Positions 9,150 to 19,238 are shown, numbered from the stretch's first letter. The stretch: DNA of 64,000 nt from Serpentinimonas raichei (GCF_000828895.1 NZ_AP014568.1:1619858-1683857), one strand, 5' to 3'. Numbers and translations: made by a program. The notes: generated from the letters alone by a model not told the origin.

Positions 9150-9602
9150 TTAACCGCCGCAGCCGCCGAGGATGACCCTGGTTTCCTTGACGACAGAAAA
9201 CAGCCGGCCATCGGCGCGCACCACAGCCACGATGTTGCTGCTCTCGCTCATGCGCAAGCGGGTCTGGATTTCGGCTTCGGTGCCCTCGGGGATGGTAAAA
9301 GCAACCGTCAAGGGCAGCGGGTTGCGCTCGACCAAAACAAACATTTCGGTGGTCTTGGGCAGGCGGCTGATGACCGTCACCGGCACCACGGCGCCGTTTT
9401 CTGCGATATCGGGCGAGACGATGCTGATCTGGTTCGAGGTCGCTGGCGCACCACCCAGCGTGCGCAGCGCGTCCTGCAGCGTGCGGGCATCAAAACCGGG
9501 ACGACCCGCTGCGTGGGCTTGCTGGGCCGTCACGATGCCCAGCGCAACCAAGGTCGCCATGGCACCGGTGGCCTGAAGAACGGTGCGTCGGTTGGTTTTC
9601 AC
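9150..9602 (-). CDS. soxY: Thiosulfate oxidation carrier subunit SoxY
   Basis: The 150-residue product has a twin-arginine signal (NRRTVLQATG) for export as a folded protein and ends in the GGCGG carrier motif; C148 is the residue that carries the sulfur substrate. I chose the GTG at 9602 because an AGGAAA ribosome-binding site lies about 8 nt upstream and the Tat signal starts directly after it; an upstream ATG would add 25 residues that do not look like SoxY. soxY and soxZ are adjacent to a lone cytochrome c fragment and to lolD, not to a complete sox operon. Confidence 0.92.
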   Translation of the reverse strand: MKTNRRTVLQATGAMATLVALGIVTAQQAHAAGRPGFDARTLQDALRTLGGAPATSNQISIVSPDIAENGAVVPVTVISRLPKTTEMFVLVERNPLPLTVAFTIPEGTEAEIQTRLRMSESSNIVAVVRADGRLFSVVKETRVILGGCGG

Positions 9603-9660
9603 GGATGGTTTCCTTTCGGAAGGGTTGATGTCGGTTTGATAGGAAAAGGGCAAGCCGAGT

Positions 9661-9810
9661 TCAACGCGCGGATGCACCGGCCAGAATCCACACTGCCAAG
9701 ATGCGGGTGTTGGCTTCTTGCAGCTCGTTGGGCACCACTTCAGTTAAATACAGAATGTAAGCGGTCACCGCATACACCTGCGCCACACTCAGGCTTTTGG
9801 GGGCCTGCCA
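9661..9810 (-). pseudogene. Remnant of a c-type cytochrome gene (SoxD/SorB-like C-terminus)
   Basis: In the gap between lolD and soxY the minus strand encodes an open stretch ending in TGA at 9663-9661. It reads SLSVAQVYAVTAYILYLTEV followed by about 20 residues. The phrase VYAVTAYILYL is typical of the last helix of SoxD- or SorB-type cytochromes c. No start, haem CXXCH motif or upstream domain is present, and the usual C-terminal MPN motif is missing. In many sox operons soxD lies directly before soxY, so this looks like the tail of a deleted soxCD region. The SoxD assignment is inference. Confidence 0.5.
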
Positions 9811-9835
9811 AGATCGGGCGACGGGGAGTGAAAGT

Positions 9836-10531
9836 TCAGAGCGGCTGCAGCCGCCCGCCTTGCATGTGCAGCACCCGGTCGCAGCGTTGCGCCAGTTCCG
9901 GGTCGTGGCTCACGACCACAAAGGCCGTGCCCTGCTCGCGTGCCAGCCCCAGCATCAGCTCAAACACCCCGGCGGCGCTGGTGCGGTCAAGGTTGCCGGT
10001 GGGCTCGTCGGCCAGCACGCAAGCCGGCTGCGTCACCAGCGCACGCGCCAAGGCCACGCGCTGGCGCTCGCCGCCCGAGAGCTCGGCCGGTCGGTGCGCC
10101 AGCCGCTGCCCCAGCCCAACTTTTTGCAGCCACAGCGCGGCCTGCTCGGCCGCTTGGGCGCGCGGCTGGCGCCGAATCCAGAGCGGCATGGCGACGTTGT
10201 CGAGCGCCGAAAACTCAGGTAACAAATGGTGAAATTGGTAAACAAAGCCCAAATGCCGGTTGCGCAACTGCCCTTGCTGCGCTGCGGTGAGCTGGTGCAG
10301 CGGCTGCCCGCACAGTTGCACCGCGCCGCTGCTGGGCGCATCGAGCCCGCCCAGCAGGTGCAGCAAGGTGCTTTTGCCGCAGCCCGAAGCGCCGACGATG
10401 GCCAGCGTCTGGCCGGCGCAGACTTGCAGATCGACCCCTTGCAGCACGGTGAGGTCAATCGGCCCTTCGCGAAAGCGCTTCACCAGCCCTTGCGCAGACA
10501 GCACCACCGGCGTTTGCTGGGTTTCACTCAT
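9836..10531 (-). CDS. lolD: Lipoprotein-releasing system ATP-binding protein LolD
   Basis: A 231-residue ABC ATPase with Walker [10 protein letters not shown] at 47-55, signature LSGGERQ at 151-157, Walker B VLADEP at 172-177 and the switch histidine in VVVSHD. With LolC/E it extracts mature lipoproteins from the inner membrane and passes them to LolA. The start codon overlaps the end of the upstream lolC gene in ATGAGTGA, so the two are translationally coupled. Confidence 0.95.
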   Translation of the reverse strand: MSETQQTPVVLSAQGLVKRFREGPIDLTVLQGVDLQVCAGQTLAIVGASGCGKSTLLHLLGGLDAPSSGAVQLCGQPLHQLTAAQQGQLRNRHLGFVYQFHHLLPEFSALDNVAMPLWIRRQPRAQAAEQAALWLQKVGLGQRLAHRPAELSGGERQRVALARALVTQPACVLADEPTGNLDRTSAAGVFELMLGLAREQGTAFVVVSHDPELAQRCDRVLHMQGGRLQPL

Positions 10532-11780
10532 AGCGCAGCGCCTCGGCCGGGTTGACGCGGCTGGCGTGCCAGCTCGGGTAGATCGTGGCCAAAAAGGCCA
10601 GCAGCAGCGCAATCAGCACGATCGGCACGATGTCGGCGCTGCGCGGGTCGCTGGGCAAGGTGGTGATGAGGTAGATCTCGGGCGGCAGCAGGGTGAAGCC
10701 GAGCAGGCGCTCCAGCGCCGGCATCAGCGTCTCGACGTTGAGCGCCACCCCGAGCCCGAGCAGCAGCCCGAGCGCAGTGCCGATAAAGCCCGCCAGCGCG
10801 CCCTGCACCATGAAGATGGCCATGATGCTGCCGGGGCTGGCCCCTAGGGTGCGCAAAATGGCGATGTCGGCGCGCTTGTCGGTCACGGTCATCACCAGCG
10901 TGGAAACCAGGTTGAAGGCCGCCACCGCGACGATCAGCGTCAGGATGACGAACATCATGCGCTTTTCCAGTTGCACCGCGGCAAACCAGGTGCGGTTGAC
11001 GCGCGTCCAGTCGCGGATGAACAGGTCGCCGCTGAGTGTGGCCGCCAGTTGCAGCGCCACTTCGGGGGCTTGGTGCAGGTCGCGGATCTTGAGCCGCACC
11101 CCGGTCGGGCCTTCGAGGCGAAACAGCCGCGCCGCGTCTGCGTAGTGCAGATAGGCCAGGGTGGAGTCGAAATCGTGGTGCCCGGAATCGAACAAACCCA
11201 CCACCGTGAGTTGGCGCATGCGCGGCATCACGCCCGCCGGGGTGAGCTGGCCGCTGGGGACGATCAGCGTCACCGCATCGCCCAGCCCCACGCCCAGGCT
11301 GCGCGCCAGCGCCGCCCCCAGCACCACGCCAAAGCCACCGGGCTGCAACTGCGCCAACGCCTGCTGCGCCTGATCGGCGGCCAATTCGGTGACCTGGCTC
11401 TCCAGCGCCGGGTCGATGCCGCGAATCTGCGCGCCGCGCATGTCCTCGCCCCAAGCCAGCAGGCCTTGGGCGGCAATGAACGGCGCGGCGCCGATGACCT
11501 CCGGGTGCGCGCGCACTTCACGCAAGGTTTGCTCAAGGTGCGGGATGGCTTGCTCGCCGGGCGCGAACACCTCGACGTGCGCCAGCACCCCCAGCATGCG
11601 GTCGCGCACCTCGGTCTGAAAACCGTTCATCACGCTGAGCACGATGATCAGCGCCGCCACCCCGAGCGCGATGCCCAGCATCGAGACGGCGCTGATGAAG
11701 GAGATGAAGCCGTTGCGCCGACTGGCGCGGCCAGCGCGGGTGTAACGCCAGCCGAGCCGGAGTTCGTAGGGAAGCTGCAT
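10524..11780 (-). CDS. lolC: Lipoprotein-releasing system transmembrane protein LolC/LolE
   Basis: This 418-residue permease has the LolC/LolE layout: an N-terminal membrane segment (about residues 25-50), a large periplasmic domain, then three C-terminal membrane segments with the FtsX-like region. It begins [15 protein letters not shown] and shares the [11 protein letters not shown] motif of the family. Only one such gene precedes lolD, so the transporter may use a single LolC/E-type (LolF-like) subunit, unless a second gene lies elsewhere. Confidence 0.93.
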   Translation of the reverse strand: MQLPYELRLGWRYTRAGRASRRNGFISFISAVSMLGIALGVAALIIVLSVMNGFQTEVRDRMLGVLAHVEVFAPGEQAIPHLEQTLREVRAHPEVIGAAPFIAAQGLLAWGEDMRGAQIRGIDPALESQVTELAADQAQQALAQLQPGGFGVVLGAALARSLGVGLGDAVTLIVPSGQLTPAGVMPRMRQLTVVGLFDSGHHDFDSTLAYLHYADAARLFRLEGPTGVRLKIRDLHQAPEVALQLAATLSGDLFIRDWTRVNRTWFAAVQLEKRMMFVILTLIVAVAAFNLVSTLVMTVTDKRADIAILRTLGASPGSIMAIFMVQGALAGFIGTALGLLLGLGVALNVETLMPALERLLGFTLLPPEIYLITTLPSDPRSADIVPIVLIALLLAFLATIYPSWHASRVNPAEALRYE

Positions 11781-11926
11781 GAAGTCGAAAGCAAGTGGGC
11801 GCAACCGCCCAAGGCGGAATCGAAGCGGGGGTGGTAACGGCCAATGGTAGCGCAAAGCGCCGCAGCAGGTGCCCCAAGGGGAGCTGCGCTGCGACTGCGC
11901 GGACTCGGCAGCCGCTCAGCACCCCC

Positions 11927-12583
11927 TCAGTGCGCGTCCAGCGGCGTGTAGCGCCACACCGAAGCGGGCGGGAAGTTGGCCGGTGTCCAGGCCTCGCGCT
12001 GGCCCTGCAAGCCCAGCTTGTGCGCCGACAGCGGCGAGGTGATGCAGTACGAGAAGTGCAAAAAACCGCGCCCGGGGGCCACCGCCTCGATGGCGTCGAT
12101 CAAGCCTTGCTGGCGCTCCTGGGACAACAAAACCATCGGGATGCCGCACACCACGCTGCCAATGCGCCCCAGCGCCTGCAAGCCGAGCAACTGCGGCAGG
12201 CTCCAGGCGTCGCCGCAGACCACCGTGACGCCGGGGTAGGTGCGGCGCAGCACCTCCGCCATTTCGGGCACGATCTCGACCACGATCAGCCGCTCGGGGG
12301 CGATGCCGTCGCGCAGCATGGCCGCCGTAATGGCCCCGGTGCCGGCCCCGAGTTCGAGCACCATGCCCTCTGGGCCGCTGCGCACCGCCGCCGCCACCAG
12401 CTTGCCCAGCGCAGCCGATGAGGGAATGATCGAACCCATTTGCAAGGGATTGGCCAACCAACGCCGAAAAAATACCCAAGCGCGTTCGGCGGCGCTGCTG
12501 GAGCGGCCTGGGTTGGGTTCGCCAAGGGCACCGGCCACAGCGGATGCGGATCGGTTGTGGCTACGCACAGGTGCAGGTTGCAT
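11927..12583 (-). CDS. SAM-dependent methyltransferase, phospholipid N-methyltransferase (PmtA)-like
   Basis: A 218-residue class I methyltransferase with SAM motif LELGAGTG at 76-83. The segment FFRRWLANPLQMGSIIPSS is characteristic of PmtA/rRNA-adenine-dimethylase-like phospholipid methyltransferases, which convert phosphatidylethanolamine to methylated forms or to phosphatidylcholine. The substrate is inferred from the family only. Start chosen at the ATG behind CAAGG; an upstream ATG is possible. It is divergent from the RpfE-like gene. Confidence 0.7.
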   Translation of the reverse strand: MQPAPVRSHNRSASAVAGALGEPNPGRSSSAAERAWVFFRRWLANPLQMGSIIPSSAALGKLVAAAVRSGPEGMVLELGAGTGAITAAMLRDGIAPERLIVVEIVPEMAEVLRRTYPGVTVVCGDAWSLPQLLGLQALGRIGSVVCGIPMVLLSQERQQGLIDAIEAVAPGRGFLHFSYCITSPLSAHKLGLQGQREAWTPANFPPASVWRYTPLDAH

Positions 12584-12669
12584 GGATAAGGGCCTTGGGT
12601 GCAGATTTAAAAAACAACGCGACAATCACTCTACCTTCCTTATGTGAAAGTTTTTTTGCAGGCCCTCCC

Positions 12670-13695
12670 TTGACTCAGATCGCGCACCAGATCGACCCCT
12701 TGCCCCACACACCTGCCTCGCCCGCCCCCTTGCACCTGATCGTGCCCTGGGCCAGCGCCCGCGCGCCCGCCTGCCAAAACCTGCTGCCCACGCTGGCGCT
12801 GCCTGCCTTGCAGGCCCTGCTGAGCGAATGGTCCAGCGAGCCGATGCACACGGGCAGCGAGTGGGGGCTCAACGCCCCACACGAAGCGGCCTCGGCCGCC
12901 GCCTTGGGCTGGGCCGAAAGGCCCGATGGCTGCCTGCCCCTGGCAGCTTGGCACGCCGCCGTGGCCGACACCCCCTGCGCCTGGTTCAGCCCCTGCCACT
13001 GGCGCGCGACCATGGACGGCGTGACGCTGTGGGGCGTATCCGATTTGGCAGCCACCGATGCGCAGGCCTTGTTGCAGGCCCTGCGCCCACTGGCCGAGGC
13101 CGACGGCCTGCAGTTGCACTTCGAGACGCCGACGCGCTGGCGCGCCGAAGGCGAGCCGCTGCGCACCCTGCCCTGCGCCAGCTTGGACCGGGTCTGGCAG
13201 CGCCCGCTGCACGGCTGGTTGCCCGAGCGCAGCCAGACCCCGGCCGCCCGCACCCTGCAGCGGCTGCAAAGCGAGGCCCAGATGCTGTTCTACACCCATC
13301 CGGCCTACGATCGCCGCACCGAAAGCGGCCTGTTGCCAGTCAACGCGATCTGGGTCAGTGGCACCGGTGCGCTCAACGCCGCCCAAGTGCAGGCGGCACG
13401 CGGCGCCGGCGTGGCCACCGAACCGCGCCTGCGCGAAGCCGCACTGGCTGCCGACTGGCCGCTTTGGGTCGCCGCCTGGGCCGAGCTGGAGCACCGCCTG
13501 CAGACCGACTGGCTGCCCCGTGCCCACGCCGGCGCTGCCCTGCGCCTGACCCTGTGCGGCGAACGCAACTGGCAAACCTGGGCCAGCCCGGCGCTGGCCA
13601 CTGCGCCGGGCCAAGGCTGGCTGGAGCGCTGGCGCACCCCACTGCGCCGCCGCGCCCCCGCACCCAACCCCGCCACCCTCTTGGCCAGCCTATGA
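12670..13695 (+). CDS. RpfE-like conserved protein upstream of recJ
   Basis: About 341 residues long. It resembles proteins annotated as RpfE or phosphoglycerate-mutase-like that lie directly before recJ in Burkholderiales. I see no catalytic motif that fixes a reaction. The body contains a conserved HPAYDRRTESGLLPVNAIWV region near residues 215-235. The stop overlaps the recJ start (ATGA), so the two are coupled. The start is uncertain: a TTG at 12670 is given, but family members tend to start close to the LHLIVPWA segment, so a later TTG at 12730 is possible. Confidence 0.65.
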   Translation: MTQIAHQIDPLPHTPASPAPLHLIVPWASARAPACQNLLPTLALPALQALLSEWSSEPMHTGSEWGLNAPHEAASAAALGWAERPDGCLPLAAWHAAVADTPCAWFSPCHWRATMDGVTLWGVSDLAATDAQALLQALRPLAEADGLQLHFETPTRWRAEGEPLRTLPCASLDRVWQRPLHGWLPERSQTPAARTLQRLQSEAQMLFYTHPAYDRRTESGLLPVNAIWVSGTGALNAAQVQAARGAGVATEPRLREAALAADWPLWVAAWAELEHRLQTDWLPRAHAGAALRLTLCGERNWQTWASPALATAPGQGWLERWRTPLRRRAPAPNPATLLASL

Positions 13696-15434
13696 AACTC
13701 ACCGTCCGCGACACCCCGCCACGCGCCGTCTGGGCGCTGGAGCAAGCCGGCCTGCACCCGCTGCTGGCGCGCTTGTACGCCGCCCGGGGCATTGTGCAGG
13801 GCGCCGAGCTCGACGACAGCCTGGCGCAACTGCCCGCCCCCGAGCAGATGCAAGGCTGCACCGACGCCGCCCGGCTGCTGGCCGACGCCATGCAAGGCGG
13901 GCTGCGCATCTGCATCGTGGCCGATTACGACTGCGACGGCGCCAGCGCCTGCGCGCTGGGCCTGCGCGGGCTGCACTTGCTCGGGCAAGCGCTGGGCTGG
14001 AACCGCGCCGACTACCTAGTGCCAGACCGAGTCCAAGACGGCTACGGCCTGACCCCCAGCATCGCCGCACGGGTGCGCGCCAGCGGGGCCGATGTGCTGG
14101 TGACGGTGGACAACGGCATCGCCAGCGTCGAAGGCGTGGCGCACGCACGGGCGCTGGGCTTGCAGGTGCTGATCACCGACCACCACCTGCCGGCCGTGAT
14201 CGACGGCGCGGTGGCGCTGCCGCAAGATTGCGTGATCGTCAACCCGAACCAGCCCGGCTGCCCCTTCCCGAGCAAGGCGCTGGCCGGCGTGGGGGTGATG
14301 TTTTATGTGCTGCTGGCGCTGCGCGCCGAACTGCGCACCCGAGGTGTTTTCACGGCGGCGCAACAGCCGCGCCTGGACCCGCTGCTGCCGCTGGTGGCGC
14401 TGGGCACGGTGGCCGATGTGGTGCGGCTCGACGCCCTGAACCGGCGCCTGGTGGCGCAGGGCTTGAAGCGCATCCGCAGCGGCCAGATGCCGGCCGGGCT
14501 GGCGGCGCTGTTTGCGGTCGCCAGCCGCCGCCCCGAACTGGCCAGCAGCTTCGACCTCGGTTTTGCGCTGGGGCCGCGCATCAACGCCGCCGGGCGCCTG
14601 AGCGACATGCGCCTTGGCATCGAATGCCTGTGCTGCGACGAGCCCGAGCGCGCCCGCGAGCTGGCGCAGACGCTGGACGCCATCAACCGCGAACGCAAGA
14701 GCCTGGAAGGCGAAATGCGCGAGCAGGCGCTGCAACTGGCCGAGGCGCTGTGCCTGGCGCGCGCCCACGCCGGCACCCCGCCCGCGCTGTGCCTGTACGA
14801 CGGCGCTTTCCACGAAGGCGTGATCGGCATCGTGGCGGCGCGCCTGAAAGACAAGCTGCACCGCCCCACTTTTGTGTTTGCGCCCAGCCAAGCGGCCGAC
14901 AAAGCGGGCGAACTCAAGGGCTCGGGGCGCTCCATCGCCGGCTTTCACTTGCGCGACGCGCTGGACTTGCTCGCCAAGCGCCACCCCGGCGTGCTGCTGC
15001 GCTTTGGCGGCCACGCCGCCGCCGCCGGCTGCACCATCGCCGCCGATCAGCTGCCCACCTTCGCCGCCGCTTTCGAGCAGATCGGCAGCGAATGGCTAGA
15101 CGCTGCCACGCTGCAACAGCGCCTGGAGACCGATGGCGCGCTGGAGCCGCAGTACCGGCGGCTGGACTTGTGCGACACGCTGCAGCAGCAGGTTTGGGGC
15201 CAGGGCTTTGCGCCGCCGCTGTTTTGCGAAGAACTCGAGGTGCTGTCGCAGCGCCTGCTGGGCCAGAAACACCTGGCGCTCAAGCTGCGCCACGGCGGCG
15301 AGGCGGTCGATGGCATCTGGTTTGGCCGCACCGAAACCCTGCCCGCGCGCGCCCGGCTGGCCTATAGGCTCGACGCCGACGAGTGGCAGGGGCGACGGCG
15401 CCTGCGCTTTTTGATCGAAGCCGCCGAGAGCTGA
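13692..15434 (+). CDS. recJ: Single-stranded-DNA-specific exonuclease RecJ
   Basis: A 580-residue DHH-family 5'-3' exonuclease acting in RecF-pathway recombination, mismatch repair and base excision repair. Metal-binding motif ADYDCDG gives D78, D80 and D82; VTVDNGI and the DHH triplet at 163-165 follow. The DHHA1 motif GGHAAAAG is at 439-446, with GSGRSIAGFHL before it. Length and motif spacing are normal. Translation is probably coupled to the preceding gene. Confidence 0.96.
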   Translation: MKLTVRDTPPRAVWALEQAGLHPLLARLYAARGIVQGAELDDSLAQLPAPEQMQGCTDAARLLADAMQGGLRICIVADYDCDGASACALGLRGLHLLGQALGWNRADYLVPDRVQDGYGLTPSIAARVRASGADVLVTVDNGIASVEGVAHARALGLQVLITDHHLPAVIDGAVALPQDCVIVNPNQPGCPFPSKALAGVGVMFYVLLALRAELRTRGVFTAAQQPRLDPLLPLVALGTVADVVRLDALNRRLVAQGLKRIRSGQMPAGLAALFAVASRRPELASSFDLGFALGPRINAAGRLSDMRLGIECLCCDEPERARELAQTLDAINRERKSLEGEMREQALQLAEALCLARAHAGTPPALCLYDGAFHEGVIGIVAARLKDKLHRPTFVFAPSQAADKAGELKGSGRSIAGFHLRDALDLLAKRHPGVLLRFGGHAAAAGCTIAADQLPTFAAAFEQIGSEWLDAATLQQRLETDGALEPQYRRLDLCDTLQQQVWGQGFAPPLFCEELEVLSQRLLGQKHLALKLRHGGEAVDGIWFGRTETLPARARLAYRLDADEWQGRRRLRFLIEAAES

Positions 15435-15439
15435 AGCGC

Positions 15440-16078
15440 TTAAAGCAGCCGCACCCCAGTCTGGCTTTGGATGTGTTCGCGCGTCACGCCCTCGGCCAGC
15501 TCCACCAGCTCGAGGCCCGACGGCGTCACGTCCATCACCCCCAGATCGGTGATGATGCGGTTCACCACCCCCTTGCCGGTCAGGGGCAGGGTGCATTGCG
15601 GGATGATCTTCAGGTCTACGCTGCCGTCTTTTTTGCGCGCCACGTGCTCCATCAGCACCACCACGCGCGCCACCCCGGCCACCAAGTCCATGGCACCGCC
15701 CATGCCCTTGACCATCTTGCCCGGAATCATCCAGTTGGCCAGGTCGCCGCTGCCGGTGACTTGCATCGCGCCCAGAATCGAGAGGTTGATCTTGCCGCCG
15801 CGAATCATGGCAAAGCTGTCGTGGCTGCCAAAGATCGATGAGCCCTTGATCGTGGTCACGGTCTGCTTGCCGGCGTTGATCAGGTCGGCATCGACTTCGT
15901 CCTCGTAGGGGAAGGGGCCGATGCCCAGCATGCCGTTTTCGCTTTGCAGCCAGACCTCGATGTGGTCGGGCACGTGGTTGGCCACCAGCGTCGGGATGCC
16001 GATGCCGAGGTTGACGTAGAAACCGTCTTGCAACTCTTGCGCCGCACGGGCGGCCATTTGGTCTTGGGTCCAAGGCAT
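15440..16078 (-). CDS. scoB: 3-oxoacid CoA-transferase subunit B
   Basis: A 212-residue beta subunit of a succinyl-CoA:3-ketoacid CoA-transferase. The catalytic glutamate E47 lies in [10 protein letters not shown]. Together with the A subunit it transfers CoA from succinyl-CoA to acetoacetate, allowing use of acetoacetate from poly-hydroxybutyrate or ketone bodies. A strong AGGAGA site precedes the ATG. It follows scoA by 17 nt. Beta-ketoadipate CoA-transferase (PcaJ) is the main alternative, but no aromatic catabolism genes are nearby. Confidence 0.9.
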   Translation of the reverse strand: MPWTQDQMAARAAQELQDGFYVNLGIGIPTLVANHVPDHIEVWLQSENGMLGIGPFPYEDEVDADLINAGKQTVTTIKGSSIFGSHDSFAMIRGGKINLSILGAMQVTGSGDLANWMIPGKMVKGMGGAMDLVAGVARVVVLMEHVARKKDGSVDLKIIPQCTLPLTGKGVVNRIITDLGVMDVTPSGLELVELAEGVTREHIQSQTGVRLL

Positions 16079-16095
16079 GATTGTCTCTCCTGTGC

Positions 16096-16800
16096 TCAGA
16101 ATTTGCGGTCGCGGGTGGTGCGCTTTTCGATGCGCTTCATGGGCGTGGGGTTGTGCACGATGCGGTGCACGTAGATGCCGGGCAGGTGCACGTCGTCGGG
16201 GGCGAGGTCGCCGGTGGCCACGATGCGCTCGACTTCGACGATGCAGACCTTGCCCGCCATCGCCGCCGCCGGGTTGAAGTTGCGCGCCGTCAGGTGAAAA
16301 CGCAGGTTGCCGGAGAGGTCGGCCACATCGGCCTTGACCAGCGCCACTTCGGGCTGCAGGGCGCGCTCCATCACATAGGTGGCACCGTCGAACTCGCGCA
16401 ACTCCTTGCCTTCGGCGACCAGGGTGCCGACGCCGGTTTTGGTGAAAAAGGCCGGAATGCCCGCCCCACCGGCGCGCAGCTTCTCGGCCAGCGTGCCTTG
16501 GGGGGTGAATTCGAGCTCGAGTTCACCGGCCAGGTACTGGCGCTCGAACTCTTTGTTTTCGCCCACGTAGCTTGAAATCATTTTCTTGATCTGGCGCGAC
16601 TCCAGCAGCTTGCCCAAGCCAAAGCCATCGACGCCGGCGTTGTTGGAGATCACCGTCAGGTTGCGCACGCCGCTGTCGCGCAGCGCGTCGATCAGCGCCT
16701 CGGGGATGCCGCACAGGCCGAAGCCGCCGACGGCAATCAGTTGGCCGTCGGCCACCACGCCCTGCAGCGCCGCCGCCGCGCTGGGATAGACCTTGTTCAT
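16096..16800 (-). CDS. scoA: 3-oxoacid CoA-transferase subunit A
   Basis: A 234-residue alpha subunit with the CoA-transferase family signature around [10 protein letters not shown] (about residues 25-34) and the [12 protein letters not shown] loop. It pairs with the catalytic B subunit encoded just downstream. The ATG is preceded by AGGAGC. It may be the fourth gene of a run yaaA, prolyl-hydroxylase-like, queF, scoA, scoB, but the 77-nt gap after queF leaves room for its own promoter. Confidence 0.9.
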   Translation of the reverse strand: MNKVYPSAAAALQGVVADGQLIAVGGFGLCGIPEALIDALRDSGVRNLTVISNNAGVDGFGLGKLLESRQIKKMISSYVGENKEFERQYLAGELELEFTPQGTLAEKLRAGGAGIPAFFTKTGVGTLVAEGKELREFDGATYVMERALQPEVALVKADVADLSGNLRFHLTARNFNPAAAMAGKVCIVEVERIVATGDLAPDDVHLPGIYVHRIVHNPTPMKRIEKRTTRDRKF

Positions 16801-16877
16801 TCTTGCTCCTGTCGCTGATTGAGGAAAAGTGTGAATCGAGGGATCATTATCCGGGATTGCGCCCGCCCCAAGCGGCC

Positions 16878-17729
16878 TCACTGGCGCGCCGTGCGCACCG
16901 GCTCGGGCGGCTGCTGCGGGTGGCTGCTGCGCCAGGGGTTGATGTCGAGCCCGCCCCGGCGCGTGTAGCGCGCATAGACGCTGAGCTTGGCCGGGCGGCA
17001 ACGCTGCCAGATGTCCTGGTAGATGCGCTCCACGCACTGCTCGTGAAAGCCGCTGTGCTGCCTGAAGCTCACCAAGTAGCGCAGCAGGCCGGCTTGGTCG
17101 ATCGGGGCGCCGCTGTAGGCGATTTGCACGCTGGCCCAGTCCGGCTGGCCGGTAACGGGGCAGTTGCTTTTGAGCAGTTCGCTGCACAGCACTTCTTGCA
17201 CCACGGCCTGGCTGGCGTCGGCCTGCAGGTGCTGCGGCGCGGGCTGGTAGTCGCTGCATTCCAGATCGAGCCGATCCAGGCTCAGGCCCTCCAGCACGCC
17301 CAGTCGTTCTTGAGCAAACTGACTGGGGCGCAACAGGCGCACGCCCACGCCCCCGCTGCGCTCGCTGCCGCGCCACAGCGCTTCGGCCAAATCTTGGCGC
17401 AGTTGCTGCTGCACCGCCTCGAAGCTGGGGTACACGCTTTGGTTGTAGCTGTTGAGGTAGAGCTTGAACGATTTGCTCTCGATCAGGTGCGGCGTCTCGC
17501 ACGGCACGGTGAAGTGGGCAAGCGCCACCTGCGGCTTGCCGCGCGCATTGAGCCAGCTCAGCTCGTAGGCGGTCCACAGATCGGCCCCCAGAAAGGGCAG
17601 CGTGGCCCCTATGCCGAGCTCGGCCCGCTTGGGCGCGCGCGGCACGGGGTGCAGCAGCGCCGGGTCGTAGCGCTCGGGGTAGGCGGTGGGCTGGCCGAGC
17701 AGCAGCGGGGCGGGTGGAGGGGTGTGCAT
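16878..17729 (-). CDS. queF: NADPH-dependent 7-cyano-7-deazaguanine reductase QueF (type II)
   Basis: At 283 residues this is the long, type II form with tandem T-fold halves. It reduces preQ0 to preQ1 in queuosine biosynthesis for tRNA wobble positions. The QueF motif ESKSFK is at 84-89, and in the second half the catalytic C190 ([10 protein letters not shown]) and D197 plus FHE at 228-230 are present. A GGA-rich ribosome-binding site precedes the ATG. The 15-nt gap to the upstream hydroxylase gene suggests co-transcription. Confidence 0.95.
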   Translation of the reverse strand: MHTPPPAPLLLGQPTAYPERYDPALLHPVPRAPKRAELGIGATLPFLGADLWTAYELSWLNARGKPQVALAHFTVPCETPHLIESKSFKLYLNSYNQSVYPSFEAVQQQLRQDLAEALWRGSERSGGVGVRLLRPSQFAQERLGVLEGLSLDRLDLECSDYQPAPQHLQADASQAVVQEVLCSELLKSNCPVTGQPDWASVQIAYSGAPIDQAGLLRYLVSFRQHSGFHEQCVERIYQDIWQRCRPAKLSVYARYTRRGGLDINPWRSSHPQQPPEPVRTARQ

Positions 17730-17744
17730 GGGTTTTCCTGCGCT

Positions 17745-18419
17745 TCAAACAAATTCGCGCTCGCGCAGCCACTTGGTGGCGATCCACTTTTCGCCCTCCC
17801 ACACCGGGGCGCCGCCGTGCAGGGTGCGGGTGCCGGGGTGCGCTCGCTCGTAGGCAAAAAACAGCGCCTGGCCGCCGCGTGGCAGCACCTCGAGCCCAAG
17901 GTCGGGGAAGGTGGTGGCGCCGCCGCGCTGCGGCTGGTTGAGGTAGATGATCAGCGTGGCCACGCGCTGGCCGCCGCGCCGCATCAGGGCAGCGGTGCCG
18001 GGCTCGGCCGGGTCAAAATAATCGTAATGCGGCTTGTACTCGCCGCCCGGCGGGTAGTGCAGCACCTGCAAGCCCTCGCCGTTTTGCAGCGGCCAGCGCA
18101 GCAGGCGGGCGATGCGCGCTTCCAGGCGCTGCACCAGCTCGGTTTCGCCGCGCCCAAAAAACATGCCGCTGCTGGTGCGGTCGGGGTTGATTTCGCTGCC
18201 GCCGCTGCGCGTTTGCACCGTGAGCGAGCGCGCCAACCTAGGCCGCGCCGACTCGATCAGCGCCGCGCACTCGGGCGCGCTGAGCAAGCCGTCGAACAAG
18301 GCCAGCGGCGGTTGCTGCAAGCGCAGCAGCAGCTCGACCGAGCGGTCGCCGCAATCGAAGCAGCGCGCCGCCGTGTTCCAGTCCGGCTGCGGCAGGGTTG
18401 GGGGTGCGGGGGCAGGCAT
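17745..18419 (-). CDS. 2-oxoglutarate/Fe(II) oxygenase, prolyl 4-hydroxylase-like
   Basis: A 224-residue protein with the HXD...H facial triad H131, D133 and H201 and the 2-oxoglutarate-binding K211, in the order of bacterial prolyl 4-hydroxylases. The region RSGGSEINPDRTSSGMFFG (71-89) matches the family's conserved RTS(S)G stretch. The target is unknown; bacterial members hydroxylate proline in proteins such as EF-Tu. It sits 15 nt upstream of queF. Confidence 0.85.
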   Translation of the reverse strand: MPAPAPPTLPQPDWNTAARCFDCGDRSVELLLRLQQPPLALFDGLLSAPECAALIESARPRLARSLTVQTRSGGSEINPDRTSSGMFFGRGETELVQRLEARIARLLRWPLQNGEGLQVLHYPPGGEYKPHYDYFDPAEPGTAALMRRGGQRVATLIIYLNQPQRGGATTFPDLGLEVLPRGGQALFFAYERAHPGTRTLHGGAPVWEGEKWIATKWLREREFV

Positions 18420-18467
18420 GGCGGCGTGGGGCGGATGGTAGGGCAGCGGGCAGGCGGGCGGGCGTCT

Positions 18468-19238
18468 TCAGACCGGCAGGCGAAACAATAGCCGCTCCGG
18501 CGTGGATTCGGCCGCCACGTAACGGTAGCCCTCGGCGGCAAAGCCCTTGAGCTGCTCGGGGCTGATGGCGCGGCATTCGATGGCGTGGCGCATCATCAGG
18601 CCGCGGGCGCGCTTGGCGGCAAAACCCATCACCCGGTAGCGGCCTTCGTGGTACTGCTCAAACACGCAGTGCAGCACGCGCGGCTGCAGCGCGGGCAAAT
18701 CCACCGCCTTGAAATACTCCTCGCTGGCCAGGTTCACCACCAGCGGCACCGGGTCGGCGGCGGCGCGCTGATTCAGGTATGCGCTGATCTGGCTGCCCCA
18801 GAACTGCACCAGGTTTTTGCCCTTGGCCGTGGCCAGCCGGGTGCCCATTTCGAGCCGGTAGGGCTGCATCAAATCGAGCGGCCGCAGCACGCCGTAGAGG
18901 CCGCTCAAAATGCACAGGTGCTGCTGCGCCCACTGCAAATCGGCCTCGCTCAAAGTGCGCGCCTGCAGGCCAGCATACACATCGCCATCGAAAGCCAGCA
19001 GCGCCTGTTTAGCGTTGGCGGGCGTGAAAACCGGCTGCCAGGCCTGAAAACGGGCCGCATTGAGCGCCGCCAGCTTGTCGCTCAGGCCCATGAGATCGGC
19101 CAGTTGCTGCGGGGCCAGCGCGCGCAGTTGCGCCACCAGCTCGGCCGCCTGCGCCACAAACAAGGGCTGGCCGTGGCTGGCGCTGTGGGCGCGGGTCTCG
19201 AAATCGAGCGCTTTGGCGGGGGACAACAGAAACAACAT
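18468..19238 (-). CDS. yaaA: Peroxide stress protein YaaA
   Basis: The 256-residue product begins MLFLLSPAKALDF, the YaaA/DUF328 N-terminus, and is of usual length. In E. coli YaaA lowers free iron under peroxide stress and binds DNA. Conserved segments include ILSGLYGVLRPLD and NLASEEYFKAVD. I chose the ATG that gives the family's N-terminus; an in-frame upstream start would add about nine residues. Confidence 0.93.
   Translation of the reverse strand: MLFLLSPAKALDFETRAHSASHGQPLFVAQAAELVAQLRALAPQQLADLMGLSDKLAALNAARFQAWQPVFTPANAKQALLAFDGDVYAGLQARTLSEADLQWAQQHLCILSGLYGVLRPLDLMQPYRLEMGTRLATAKGKNLVQFWGSQISAYLNQRAAADPVPLVVNLASEEYFKAVDLPALQPRVLHCVFEQYHEGRYRVMGFAAKRARGLMMRHAIECRAISPEQLKGFAAEGYRYVAAESTPERLLFRLPV

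Noticed and set aside
12828..13691. Plus-strand open frame joined in frame to recJ upstream of its ATG
   Set aside because: The upstream part is an Arg/Ala/Pro-rich shadow of the RpfE-like gene in another frame. recJ starts at the ATG overlapping the previous stop.
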